From contig NZ_JAHRYQ010000001.1 in the NCBI RefSeq assembly GCF_020622065.1, forward strand, positions 1,922,001 to 1,986,000: 64,000 nucleotides of DNA, written 5' to 3'. Origin of the DNA: Geothrix sp. (lineage in GTDB: Bacteria > Acidobacteriota > Holophagae > Holophagales > Holophagaceae). The notes under the pieces were generated by a model. That model was not told where the DNA came from. It was given only the letters and a program-made list of their open reading frames with translations, and ran no database searches. The translations under genes and the position numbers were made by a program. Of this stretch, positions 44,199 through 51,951 are shown one piece after another; the first letter of the stretch is position 1, and each line of letters starts with the position of its first letter.

Positions 44199-44431
44199 TC
44201 CATCACCTTCCCCAGGAAGGACACGCGCTTAGGAGTCACGCTGAATGCGCCAAGGAACCCGTTCGCATTGCGAAGTTCGACGCGCAGTTGACCGGATTCG
44301 TGCCGGTAGGCACGGGAAAGGCTCGCTGAGGGCTGGCAGGCGGGATCCCCGTTGCCGTCCCAGGAACGGCACCAGGCGGTGATACAGCGGGCCAGATCCT
44401 TGGGGTCGGGATCGAAGTAGATGCGGCTCAT
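44195..44431 (-). CDS. unknown small protein of the element
   Basis: A 78-residue protein starting MSRIYFDPDPKDLARCITAW, with two Cys and a C-terminal beta-type segment (LRVELRNANGFLGAFSVTPK). Coupled at both ends by ATGA. Not recognised. Confidence 0.55.
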   Translation of the reverse strand: MSRIYFDPDPKDLARCITAWCRSWDGNGDPACQPSASLSRAYRHESGQLRVELRNANGFLGAFSVTPKRVSFLGKVME

Positions 44432-44838
44432 ACATCCACCTCGAGGTCGAAATTAAAACCGTGGATCATCTGGAGGGTGTCCATGCCTGCCCGGAGTTCG
44501 GCGGAAGCGTGGAGGAGTAGCTCGCAGAGGCCAGGATTCCCTTCGGCCAACCTTGCAGCGATGGCGAAAAGGCGGTTGGCACGGTCGAGGTAGTTCAATG
44601 CCCCATTGGTGTTGTTGTGAACATCTTCGGGCGTCCAGCCGAGGCTGATAGCGCTCGGGAAATAGCAGGCCCAACGCTGATCGTTAGCGGCAGCTTCCTG
44701 GGTTCCCGTTTGACTTCGGCCCTGCTTCACTACCTCCACCATTTGGTCGGCAAGGTGGCGGGCTGATTCAGGAATGGGCAAACTGCCGAATTTGTAGGCC
44801 GAGGGCTTACCGGCGGGGGCGGCTTTCTTAATTCCCAT
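44428..44838 (-). CDS. unknown protein of the element
   Basis: A 136-residue protein with PAGKPSAYKFGSLPIPESAR at its start, then helices (ADQMVEVVKQGRSQ; LLLHASAELRAGMDTL). Not recognised. It follows the AlpA-like gene by 12 bases and starts the run of overlapping small genes. Confidence 0.55.
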   Translation of the reverse strand: MGIKKAAPAGKPSAYKFGSLPIPESARHLADQMVEVVKQGRSQTGTQEAAANDQRWACYFPSAISLGWTPEDVHNNTNGALNYLDRANRLFAIAARLAEGNPGLCELLLHASAELRAGMDTLQMIHGFNFDLEVDV

Positions 44839-44850
44839 GTCTGTCCCCTC

Positions 44851-45075
44851 TCAGTTCGCGTTCTTGCGGGCTTCCGCCCATGCTTGGAGATCCGCCAGGC
44901 AGTAAGACCGGCGGCGAGCGCTCAACATGACGCAGGGGGGGCCAATCTTGAGCTTGTGGAGGCGCTGGAGGGCTCCCTTGCTCTTCAGGCCCAGGAAGAT
45001 GACCGCTTCATCGTCGGTCAGGTGACGCTGGGCCTTGGGCAGCTCCAGCGCGGGGGTGGTGGATTCGTCGGCCAT
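44851..45075 (-). CDS. AlpA/excisionase-like small DNA-binding protein
   Basis: The 74-residue protein has the layout of AlpA/Xis-type winged HTH proteins: LTDDEAVIFLGLKSKGALQRLHK and a C-terminal RRSYCLADLQAWAEARK. AGGAGG six bases before ATG 45075. The position (first gene of the leftward replication operon, near int) fits a regulator that turns on excision and downstream genes, as AlpA does in satellites and P4-like elements. The 163-base gap before it probably holds its promoter. Confidence 0.65.
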   Translation of the reverse strand: MADESTTPALELPKAQRHLTDDEAVIFLGLKSKGALQRLHKLKIGPPCVMLSARRRSYCLADLQAWAEARKNAN

Positions 45076-45238
45076 GATTGGCCTCCTTTTTGAGGTGGAG
45101 GCCCTATAATTCGGGTGCCTCCTGTTAGGGGATGGTGTGGACGGGTTCGATACTTGGCGGTGTTGGCCCGTCCGCTTTGTTGCTGGTAGAAGTGATTCAA
45201 ACCTCATGAAGTGAGTTTCAGCCCTTGGCGTGATTCAG

Positions 45239-46120
45239 TCACGGCGGCGAAGTCGCACTTTGTTTAAGGACTTCAGCTTGACGCTTTTTGATGATGTAAG
45301 ACTCGCCCCAATCAACTCCAAAATATGGTGAGGTCCCAAATAGCGGATAGGGTTGAGGATCTCCATTTTTGATAATTCGAATAGCATCTCTAACGGCATC
45401 AGTCGTTGGAATTTTTTTATCTGTAGGAAGTGCAAACCTAGTAATGGTCGATACAAATTGGAAAATTGGCCCTTCGGTTGTTCTCGAGTCCATCGCCTTT
45501 CGTCCATCCGGGTGGCTATTCCATAGATTTACAAGGTCAACTGCCAAGCGGAGAGACAAAGGCCCATGCATAAACACATAGGGATTCCCCTGGCCCGTCT
45601 CGGTTTCAGCCTCCATGTACTCGGCAACCTTTACAACCCAACTGAGTTGCTGAACAAAGGAATCAAGTCCCTTTTTTGAGCTCGGGAATGGAGGCATTAT
45701 CGCTCCCATGGCGAGGGTCGTTTTCTCCCAATCCTGAAGACGGCCCAATGCCCCTATAAGGTCTGTGGCGGAAGACCTCACCTGACCACATCTGTCCGCG
45801 TGAAGCCGCCAGCCCCCCCTTCTTCTCTTTTTGCTCCACGGGCCAACTTGATTTTCTACGGTGATGGCCTCATTGAATCTTTGAGCGATTGTCCAAAGGC
45901 GCCCTCTCATGCCTTGCTTAGTCCACATAAGAGGATTGACCCAGTTTCCCAAACGAGAGGGGGGTCCGGACTTGAGGTCATGGAGAGGGCCAAGCATTTC
46001 TAAGGCTCTACTGAGGTGATCCAAATCCCCAAAAGGCCCAAATTTGGGATGTTGGAGAAGAGGCTTCCCCATAAGAGACGCTATTAAGTTCTCGTGACTA
46101 TCAATTTCCGCTGAACTCAT
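45239..46120 (-). CDS. unknown 293-residue protein coupled to the integrase, probable cargo
   Basis: Starts MSSAEIDSHENLIASLMGKP in an ATGA overlap with the int stop. Helical, with RRRGGWRLHADRCGQVRSSA and a C-terminal VRDAIRIIKNGDPQPYPLF and YFGVDWGESYIIKKRQAEV. Base composition is the lowest in GC of any gene in the element, suggesting a separate origin. No family recognised. Such AT-rich genes beside satellite integrases often encode anti-phage or accessory functions, but that is inference. Confidence 0.6.
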   Translation of the reverse strand: MSSAEIDSHENLIASLMGKPLLQHPKFGPFGDLDHLSRALEMLGPLHDLKSGPPSRLGNWVNPLMWTKQGMRGRLWTIAQRFNEAITVENQVGPWSKKRRRGGWRLHADRCGQVRSSATDLIGALGRLQDWEKTTLAMGAIMPPFPSSKKGLDSFVQQLSWVVKVAEYMEAETETGQGNPYVFMHGPLSLRLAVDLVNLWNSHPDGRKAMDSRTTEGPIFQFVSTITRFALPTDKKIPTTDAVRDAIRIIKNGDPQPYPLFGTSPYFGVDWGESYIIKKRQAEVLKQSATSPP

Positions 46121-47496
46121 CGCTTCCCCCGCAGCTTCCCCTTTAGGTCCCCGGCAACCGTGTTTGAAGCTTCTAGGCGCTTATCAGTCCGGGGCTTGGA
46201 GTAGCGGTCCGTTGTGCTCGTTTGACTGTGGCCTAGAAGCGCTGCAATGGCGGATTGGCTCATATTCAGCCCCGCGGCGGTGTCCCCGTGAGCATGGCGG
46301 AGATCATGGCGATACGGGCGGCGTTCAATCCCGTTGCGATCCGTGACGGTCGTGATGCCAGCCTCTTTCAAGAGCCGGTTCCAGAACTTGGTGATGTCCT
46401 GAATGGGCGCCGGTTTCCTCGGCTGGCCCTTGGGTGCCTTCCGGCCTTCACCTGGCAGCAAGTAGGGGTTCCCCTCGATCCGGTCAAGGGACTTGATCAC
46501 CTCCCAGGCTGCGTCATTTAGCGGGGCGGAGGCGGCCCCCGTCTTTGTGTCCTTCCAGCGAATCGTCCGCGTCTTCAAGTCGATTTGAGTCCACTCCAGA
46601 TCCAGAACTTCCCTCTTCCTCCTTCCCAGGAAAAAGAGCAGGCGCACCGCGGCGATGGGATACGGGCTCTCTTTCCCGCTGGCCTCCATCCTCTCGAGCG
46701 CTCCCCCGAGCTTTTCCAAATAGTCGTCACTCAGCTCCACCTCCCGGCGGTCCTCCGGGTAGGGCTTCCATTTCGCGCGGCGGAGGTCATCGAGGGGATT
46801 GGTGCCCCGGTCCCGGAGGCCCCACAACTCACATCGGTCGAAGATCATGCCTGAAAGCCGTATGCAGACATTCGCCTGGCGGGGGTTCTCCTCCATGCTC
46901 CGATGGAACTTCCAGAGATCCTGATACCCAATGCCGCGGGGAAACCTATCCCGGAAGGCCTCTCGAATGTGTTTCAGCGCGGACCGATAGGTGCTTGCCG
47001 TTGTGGACTTCACCGTTTGGAGGTGTTCCGTCTCGAAATCATCCACCACATCCTGCCAAAGCTTGTCCGCGCGATGTTCCGGAGCTAGGACTTCCTTTCC
47101 GTAGTCGGCCAGCTTGAGGTGGTATTCCTTCACGGCTTCCAGGAATGTCTTCGCCTTGAGCGTGATCCATTTCGAGCGGCGGCCGGGAAGGTTGACCTTC
47201 AAAACGAAAGCCACCAACCCCGTGACTCCGATCCGCACCCCAAGGCCGCTGTTCTTCAGGTCCCAAACATAGTATTTACGCGGCTCTGGCCTCAATCCTG
47301 CGATCACCTCATCAGACAGTTTGGCCTTACGGGCTGCGCCTTGGGTTCGCGTGGGGCCATGGACACTCGCGGGCAGACCGTCCACAACCGTCCAGGAACC
47401 GTCCGCGTCGAAAGGTGCGTCATTGCTAGATTCCGGACGCTCCGGACGGTTTGGACGGTTCGGATCCAATGATCTACCTGTGTGCGGTTTCCCCAC
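46117..47496 (-). CDS. int: tyrosine recombinase/integrase of the element
   Basis: 459 residues. N-terminal ~65 residues are Pro/Arg/Asn-rich (NRPNRPERPE repeats), then an arm-binding domain (VWDLKNSGLGVRIG, typical of DUF4102-like integrases), a core-binding domain (about 145-245), and a catalytic domain with R293 (GRRKREVL), K318, H397-x-x-R400 (HDLRHAHG), H423 (LLGHSQTS) and Y432 (DRYSK). All catalytic residues are present. It would recombine the tRNA-Gly site. The gene lies 155 bases from attR, at the end away from the tRNA. Confidence 0.93.
   Translation of the reverse strand: MGKPHTGRSLDPNRPNRPERPESSNDAPFDADGSWTVVDGLPASVHGPTRTQGAARKAKLSDEVIAGLRPEPRKYYVWDLKNSGLGVRIGVTGLVAFVLKVNLPGRRSKWITLKAKTFLEAVKEYHLKLADYGKEVLAPEHRADKLWQDVVDDFETEHLQTVKSTTASTYRSALKHIREAFRDRFPRGIGYQDLWKFHRSMEENPRQANVCIRLSGMIFDRCELWGLRDRGTNPLDDLRRAKWKPYPEDRREVELSDDYLEKLGGALERMEASGKESPYPIAAVRLLFFLGRRKREVLDLEWTQIDLKTRTIRWKDTKTGAASAPLNDAAWEVIKSLDRIEGNPYLLPGEGRKAPKGQPRKPAPIQDITKFWNRLLKEAGITTVTDRNGIERRPYRHDLRHAHGDTAAGLNMSQSAIAALLGHSQTSTTDRYSKPRTDKRLEASNTVAGDLKGKLRGKR
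47377..47460. repeat. CCGTCC motif cluster near attR, within the integrase 5' region
   Basis: ACCGTCCA (47377), AACCGTCCAG (47386), AACCGTCCG (47397) on the plus strand, then CCGGACG, CCGGACGGT and TGGACGGTT (47433-47460), the same motif on the minus strand. Those last copies encode the NRPNRPERPE run of the integrase. Confidence 0.5.
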
Positions 47497-47517
47497 TGTG
47501 CCCCCCGGCCCCTCTCG

Positions 47518-47568
47518 TTCTACTCCAGTCTACTCCCCGAAGCACCCAAGGCAACCCCTAGTCTACTC
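47518..47568 (+). repeat. putative integrase arm sites, right end
   Basis: TTCTACTC (47518), GTCTACTC (47528, followed by CCCGAAG) and GTCTACTC (47561), direct copies of the motif pair at 33738-33756. Confidence 0.5.
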
Positions 47569-47650
47569 AAAATGCTTATACTAACAGTTAAATCCTTTAT
47601 TTACAGCGTATTTTTCGATCTAACCTTCTGCTTACCCGATGCGACTCTTT

Positions 47651-47698
47651 GCTTCCCAAGCTTGATGTCGTGGGTTCAATCCCCATCGCCCGCTCCAA
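47651..47698 (+). repeat. attR, 48-bp direct repeat (tRNA-Gly 3' half remnant)
   Basis: Identical to 33643-33690. The bases before it do not complete a tRNA (CTCTTT instead of GAACGCAA), so this is an attachment-site remnant, not a gene. Confidence 0.95.
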
Positions 47699-47732
47699 AT
47701 CAGAAGGCCCCCGGTTGGGGGCCTTCTGATTT
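47697..47732. terminator. host terminator next to attR
   Basis: A 16-bp stem (AAATCAGAAGGCCCCC / GGGGGCCTTCTGATTT) with loop GGTT and A/T-rich ends. It is probably the original tRNA-Gly terminator, displaced 14 kb by the insertion, and it also faces the end of the minus-strand gene that stops at 47763. Confidence 0.85.
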
Positions 47733-47762
47733 CGGAGCCGACGAGGGATCCTCCCCCGCGCC

Positions 47763-48872
47763 CTACCCTTTCCCGTGGGCCTTCATCTCCACCAGGCGCT
47801 TGGCCTCGCGCCGGATCAGCTCGGGCACATTGCGGTCCTTCATCAGCAGCTTCATGTCGCTGTCGATCAGGCGCTTGAAGTGCGTCATCGCCACGGGCAG
47901 GGGCGTGCGGGGATTCATGACCAGGGCCTTGGTGATGGGGTATTTCTTCATCCACTCACGGCTGTTGGAGATGATGCGCAGCACCTCCTCGTTCACGGTG
48001 CGCATCTGGGCGATGTAGGCGATCTCGGATTCGGTGATGCGGCCGTTGCGGATGACATTGACCTGGATGAGGCGGTTGGCTTCGCGGATGAGGATGGCGC
48101 GCTCCTCCTTGCCCCCCTTGATGGCCAGCATGATCTTCTGGTTGGTGCTGAGCTTGGTGATGCGCTGGGTGACCGTAAGGTTGATCTCCTGGCCATCCTC
48201 GTGCACCAGGGGCTTCTGCGCGAGGAGGCGGCGTTCGGCGGCCTGTTCCTCGGATTCGATCTCCGCGTCCGCCTCCTCCTGCGACTTGGTCTTGGGCAGG
48301 GGCAGCTCGGACCAGGCCCGGTCCAGCTTTCCCGCCTCGACCTCGTTGATGATCTCCAGGCGGTCCTTCTTGACCTCCTCGGGGATGAGGCGCAGCACTT
48401 CGTAGCGGTATTCATTCACCCGCCGCTTGATGACATATTCGCCCTCCGGGTGCTCCTCCAGCAGGTCGAGGATGTGCGGGCGTTCGATCCACATCACCTG
48501 GTTGTTCAGCACGATCTCGAGCACGGAGCCTGGCAGGCTCGGCACCGAGGCCTCGACGATCTCCGAGGTGAGCGAGGGGTTGAGGAGGGCCGCCTCGAGC
48601 AGGGCCGGCTCCTTGCGGTGGCAGAGCACCAGCTGCAGGGGCCGCGGCGGCTCCACGGGCTCCAGCAGCAGGCCGGCGAGCATGGACTCGGGCATGGTGG
48701 CGAAAAAGCCGAGGGCCCGGGCCGCGTGGGGCGTCTCCTCCAGGCCCACATGGGCCAGGGCCTGGAGCAGGTCCTTGGCGGGGACCGGCAGGCTCCCGCC
48801 GACCAGGGCCACCACCATGGGCTCGGGGAGGGTGCCCTGGAGGAACCGTTCGACGATGGGGTGCATGCTCAT
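47763..48872 (-). CDS. conserved-looking protein of unknown function
   Basis: 369 residues. N-terminal half is made of short helices suggestive of HEAT-like repeats (LLQALAHVGLEETPHAARAL; ALLNPSLTSEIVEASVPSL); the middle is acidic and Glu-rich (SQEEADAEIESEEQAAERR); the C-terminal part has paired helices (ILIREANRLIQVNVIRNGRI; AMTHFKRLIDSDMKLLMKD). I do not recognise a named family. It is the last gene of an operon with ATGA overlap to the RodZ-like gene. Confidence 0.7.
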   Translation of the reverse strand: MSMHPIVERFLQGTLPEPMVVALVGGSLPVPAKDLLQALAHVGLEETPHAARALGFFATMPESMLAGLLLEPVEPPRPLQLVLCHRKEPALLEAALLNPSLTSEIVEASVPSLPGSVLEIVLNNQVMWIERPHILDLLEEHPEGEYVIKRRVNEYRYEVLRLIPEEVKKDRLEIINEVEAGKLDRAWSELPLPKTKSQEEADAEIESEEQAAERRLLAQKPLVHEDGQEINLTVTQRITKLSTNQKIMLAIKGGKEERAILIREANRLIQVNVIRNGRITESEIAYIAQMRTVNEEVLRIISNSREWMKKYPITKALVMNPRTPLPVAMTHFKRLIDSDMKLLMKDRNVPELIRREAKRLVEMKAHGKG

Positions 48873-49684
48873 GGCCGGGGTCCGTCCTCGTCATCATCGG
48901 GGGTCGCGGGTTCGGGTGGCTCGGTCGGCGGCGGCGACGGCCGGAGCCAGCGGCCCTCGGCGTCGAAGCGGCCAGTCCAGGCCTCGCCCACATTCTGGCC
49001 GTGGGGAATCCGCAGACCCGCCACCTCCACATTCACCACCCCGGCGTTGTCGAGCACCAGCGCGAAGGGCCCCTTCACCCGGAGCCGCCAGGGTTCGGAC
49101 ACGCGAAGGGTGTGGGTCTGAGCCTGCTCGCCGGATTCGGGGAGGGGTTCGAGCCGCACCTCGCAGGTGTCCATGGACCGGAGGCTGATCAGCACGCCCT
49201 GTTCGTTCAGGGGGGCCTCGGGCAGCAGCTCGCCCAGCACCGGATAGGCCGCGGTGGAAGGCGGAGGAGGGGGCGGCAGCGCAGCCCTGGGCAGGGCGGA
49301 CAGGTAGCTGGGCAAGGGCTTCCGCCCCAGGCTCGGGCCAGGGACCACCAGCCACAGCACCACCAGGACCGAGGCCGCGGTCAAAAGGCCCATGACGACG
49401 CGCTCCAGGCGCTCCTGCCGTGGATCCGGCGGAGCCCATTCCTGAGCGCCGGGCACCGTCTGGAAGGCGTCGGTGTGGAATTCCAGGTCCACGCCGAGGC
49501 GCTCCGCCAGCTGGCGGGCCAGGGGGCGGGAGCGGCCCGGCGGCAGGGCCGCCCAATCGTCGGCCTCGATGGCCTCGATGTGGCGGATGGGCAGCTTCAG
49601 CTCCAGGGCCAGGATCTCGCGCGACAACCCCTTGGCCATGCGCGCGTCATGGAGGAGCTGGCCGACCGTGTCATCCCCTCTCAT
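48869..49684 (-). CDS. RodZ-like membrane protein with N-terminal HTH
   Basis: The 271-residue protein starts with a helix-turn-helix of the RodZ type (about residues 8-65: VGQLLHDARMAKGLSREILA, LPIRHIEAIEADDWAALPPG), then one transmembrane helix (about 93-113), a Pro-rich linker, and a beta-rich C-terminal domain (ISLRSMDTCEVRLEPL; WRLRVKGPFALVLDNAGVV) like DUF4115 of RodZ. RodZ links MreB to the cell wall machinery. Start ATG overlaps the MoxR stop (ATGA). It could also be a membrane transcription factor with the same layout. Confidence 0.78.
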   Translation of the reverse strand: MRGDDTVGQLLHDARMAKGLSREILALELKLPIRHIEAIEADDWAALPPGRSRPLARQLAERLGVDLEFHTDAFQTVPGAQEWAPPDPRQERLERVVMGLLTAASVLVVLWLVVPGPSLGRKPLPSYLSALPRAALPPPPPPSTAAYPVLGELLPEAPLNEQGVLISLRSMDTCEVRLEPLPESGEQAQTHTLRVSEPWRLRVKGPFALVLDNAGVVNVEVAGLRIPHGQNVGEAWTGRFDAEGRWLRPSPPPTEPPEPATPDDDEDGPRP

Positions 49685-50664
49685 CCCGCCCACCCCACAG
49701 GCAGCTCCTTGAGCAGCCGGGCCAACTGCTCGCGCCGGTCGTTGCGGCTCAGGCGCCGCTCGTCCAGGCTGCCGCGGTGGGCCATGGTGTCGGCCAGGGT
49801 GCTCTGCAGGTCGTCCGGCGTGATGAAGTCGCGACCCTCCAACCAAGCCTCGGCCTGGGCCAGCCCCAGCCAGTGCTTGGCCGCGCGAGTGGAGCAGAAA
49901 CCCCCTCCGGTGCGGATGCGGTCCACCATGCGCTCAGCATAATCCAGCACCGCATCCGACACCCGGACGGCCCGGACCGCCGCGCGGGCCTGCTTCCAGC
50001 CCTCGAGATCCAGGGCGGGGTGCAGAGTGTCCAGGCGTTCCGAGCCGGCTTCCCCCTTGAGGATGCGCCGCTCCGCCTCCCGGTCCGGATAACCGAGATG
50101 GAGGGCGCAGGAGAACCGGTCGAGCTGGCTCTCGGGCAGGGGGAAGGTGCCCGCATGATCCAGCGGGTTCTGGGTGGCGATGACGAAGAAGGGGTCGGGG
50201 AGGCGATGGGTGCTGCGATCCAGGGTCACCTGCCCTTCCACCATGGCCTCGAGCATGGCGCTCTGGGTCTTGGGGCCGATGCGGTTCAGCTCATCCAGCA
50301 GCAGCACATGGCAGAACACGGGCCCCGGCTGGAAACGGAAGGACTGCTCCTTGGCGTCCCAGAGGTGCACCCCCAGCAGGTCCGAGGGCAGCAGGTCGTT
50401 GGTTCCCTGCACCCGCTGAAAGCTGCCGCCGAGGATGCGCGAGAGCCCCTTGGCCAGGGTGGTCTTGCCCACGCCCGGCAGGTCCTCCAGCAGCACATGG
50501 CCCCCGGCGAGGAGGGCCGCGAAGGCCCGTCGGACCTGGGATTCCTTGCCCACGACCACGGCCTGCAGCGCGGCGAGCCCCGCCCGGGCCGCCGGACGGA
50601 TGCCTTCGGGTGAACGCACCGGGGGGGCGAGGACGGGGGGAGGCTGGGGCGGATCCTGGATCAT
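49681..50664 (-). CDS. MoxR-family AAA ATPase
   Basis: The 327-residue protein has Walker A LPGVGKTTLAKGL (about residues 63-75), QGTNDLLPSDLLG, Walker B VLLLDELNRIGPKTQSAMLEAM, and sensor ATQNPLDHAGTFPLPESQLDRF, all typical for MoxR. These act as chaperones for metal or protein assembly, usually beside DUF58 and VWA genes; those partners are absent here. ATGA overlaps on both sides. Confidence 0.92.
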   Translation of the reverse strand: MIQDPPQPPPVLAPPVRSPEGIRPAARAGLAALQAVVVGKESQVRRAFAALLAGGHVLLEDLPGVGKTTLAKGLSRILGGSFQRVQGTNDLLPSDLLGVHLWDAKEQSFRFQPGPVFCHVLLLDELNRIGPKTQSAMLEAMVEGQVTLDRSTHRLPDPFFVIATQNPLDHAGTFPLPESQLDRFSCALHLGYPDREAERRILKGEAGSERLDTLHPALDLEGWKQARAAVRAVRVSDAVLDYAERMVDRIRTGGGFCSTRAAKHWLGLAQAEAWLEGRDFITPDDLQSTLADTMAHRGSLDERRLSRNDRREQLARLLKELPVGWAG

Positions 50665-51917
50665 GGGGCCTTCCGGGGCACGGAGTCGGGATCTCCATCT
50701 TCCAGAGGGATGCCATGTTCCCGCAAGCGCTGGGCGAGGCTTCGCACCGTCAGCCCCAGCCCTTCCGCCGCCGGGGGGAGCTCTCCGCCCGCTTCCCGCA
50801 GGGCCTTCCGCAGCAGCTCGCCCTCCGCCGATCGGGCCACGGCCTTCAACATGACCTCCAGGGTTCCGGGCGCCGGCCAGGGCAGGCGCAAGGGCGCCCC
50901 GTCCAGCCCGAGATCCGGGAAGGCGCGGATGACGGGCCCTTCGGAGAAGAGGACCGTCCGCCCCGCCAGCACCTCCAGCTCACGGAGGTTGCCGGGCCAG
51001 GCGTAATCCAGCAATTGGCGCTCGGCGGCGCGCTCCAGCCAGGGCTCCGGCCGGCCTTCGCGCCGCGCGGCCCGCGCGAGGAACAGCCGCGCCAGGACCA
51101 GCAGATCCTCCCGGCGCTCGCGCAACGGGGGAACCTTCAGCTCCAGCGATCCAAGGCGCTGGGCCAGGTCCGGGGGCAACGCGACCTCGGCGTCCACGCC
51201 GGCCATCCAGCACAACCCCGTTCCAAGGGGGCCGTCCAGGGCCCGGACCAGGGGCCCCAGGGCCTCCCGCGACAGGTGGGCCAGGTCCGCCAGGTACAGG
51301 CTGCCGCCCTGGAGCAGCTGCAGGGTGCGTGGATCCGGCCCCTCGGGCCCCAGGGTCCCGGCGGCCAGGCTCAGGAAGGGTGCCACCGGATGACGCAGCG
51401 CATGGAGCCGGCGGGCGCAACGGCTCTTGCCAGCGCCGCGCTCCCCGCGGAAGAGCACGGGCAGGGCCGTGGCGGCCGCCCGCCCCAGGGCGCTCTCCAG
51501 GGCCTGCATGGGCGCGCCGTGGGCGATCCAGGGTTCGGCCGGATCCGGAGGTGGCGCACCCACCAGGGCCCGCAGGCGGTCCAGCAGAGCCAGGAACGCA
51601 TCCAGGTCGAAGGGCTTGGGCAGGAAGTCGTCGGCACCGAGCCGCATGGCCGCCACGATGTCGCGGGGCTCTCCGAAGGCGGACATGAGGACCACGCGCA
51701 GGCCCGGCTGGAGCTGGCGGGCCCGCCGGATCAGCTCCAGGCCGCTCATGCCCGGCAGGCGCAGGTCGGTCACCAGCACATGGGCCGGCGCCGCCTCCAG
51801 GGCTCGCAGGGCCTCCTGCGGATCCGCCACCGCCCGCACCGACCAAGCCGAGCCCTCGAGGGCCTGGGTCAGCAGGCGGCGGAAGCTGTCCTTGTCCTCG
51901 ACGAGCAGCAGATCCAT
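50661..51917 (-). CDS. NtrC-like response regulator with degenerate AAA domain
   Basis: 418 residues. Receiver domain (residues 1-120) with phosphoacceptor VTDLRLPGMSG, VLMSAF and LPKPFD. AAA domain (about 130-335) has Walker A-like GERGAGKS, but the sigma-54-contacting GAFTGA loop is missing and Walker B reads GGSLYLADLAH where GGTLFLDEI is usual. The Arg segment YAWPGNLRELEVLAGR is kept. A Fis-type HTH-like end (LLRKALREAGGELPPAAEGL then GLTVRSLAQRL) follows. It is unlikely to activate sigma-54 polymerase; perhaps it acts with sigma-70. Its RBS is weak. Confidence 0.88.
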   Translation of the reverse strand: MDLLLVEDKDSFRRLLTQALEGSAWSVRAVADPQEALRALEAAPAHVLVTDLRLPGMSGLELIRRARQLQPGLRVVLMSAFGEPRDIVAAMRLGADDFLPKPFDLDAFLALLDRLRALVGAPPPDPAEPWIAHGAPMQALESALGRAAATALPVLFRGERGAGKSRCARRLHALRHPVAPFLSLAAGTLGPEGPDPRTLQLLQGGSLYLADLAHLSREALGPLVRALDGPLGTGLCWMAGVDAEVALPPDLAQRLGSLELKVPPLRERREDLLVLARLFLARAARREGRPEPWLERAAERQLLDYAWPGNLRELEVLAGRTVLFSEGPVIRAFPDLGLDGAPLRLPWPAPGTLEVMLKAVARSAEGELLRKALREAGGELPPAAEGLGLTVRSLAQRLREHGIPLEDGDPDSVPRKAP

Positions 51918-51951
51918 GGGTAGACGCTATCAGGTATCGGCTCCTTGTGAC

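Larger units (their letters stand above)
33643..47698. mobile_element. 14.06-kb tRNA-Gly-integrated element, phage-satellite-like
   Basis: Bounded by an exact 48-bp direct repeat: the 3' half of tRNA-Gly at 33643-33690 and the same sequence, without the 5' tRNA half, at 47651-47698. A tyrosine integrase gene lies next to the right end. Inside are an AlpA-like protein, a primase, an SF3-type ATPase, VRR-NUC, a gpI-like tail protein, both terminase subunits and many small coupled genes. No portal, capsid, connector, tape-measure or lysin gene is visible. Base composition is clearly lower in GC than the flanks, especially at 33.7-35.4, 45.2-46.1 and 47.5-47.65 kb. Gene order int-alpA-primase-ATPase...terminase recalls PICI satellites; a decayed prophage is the alternative. 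Confidence 0.93.

Noticed and set aside
47651-47698. Possible second tRNA-Gly gene
   Set aside because: Only the 3' half is present; the D-arm and 5' acceptor are missing, so it is attR.
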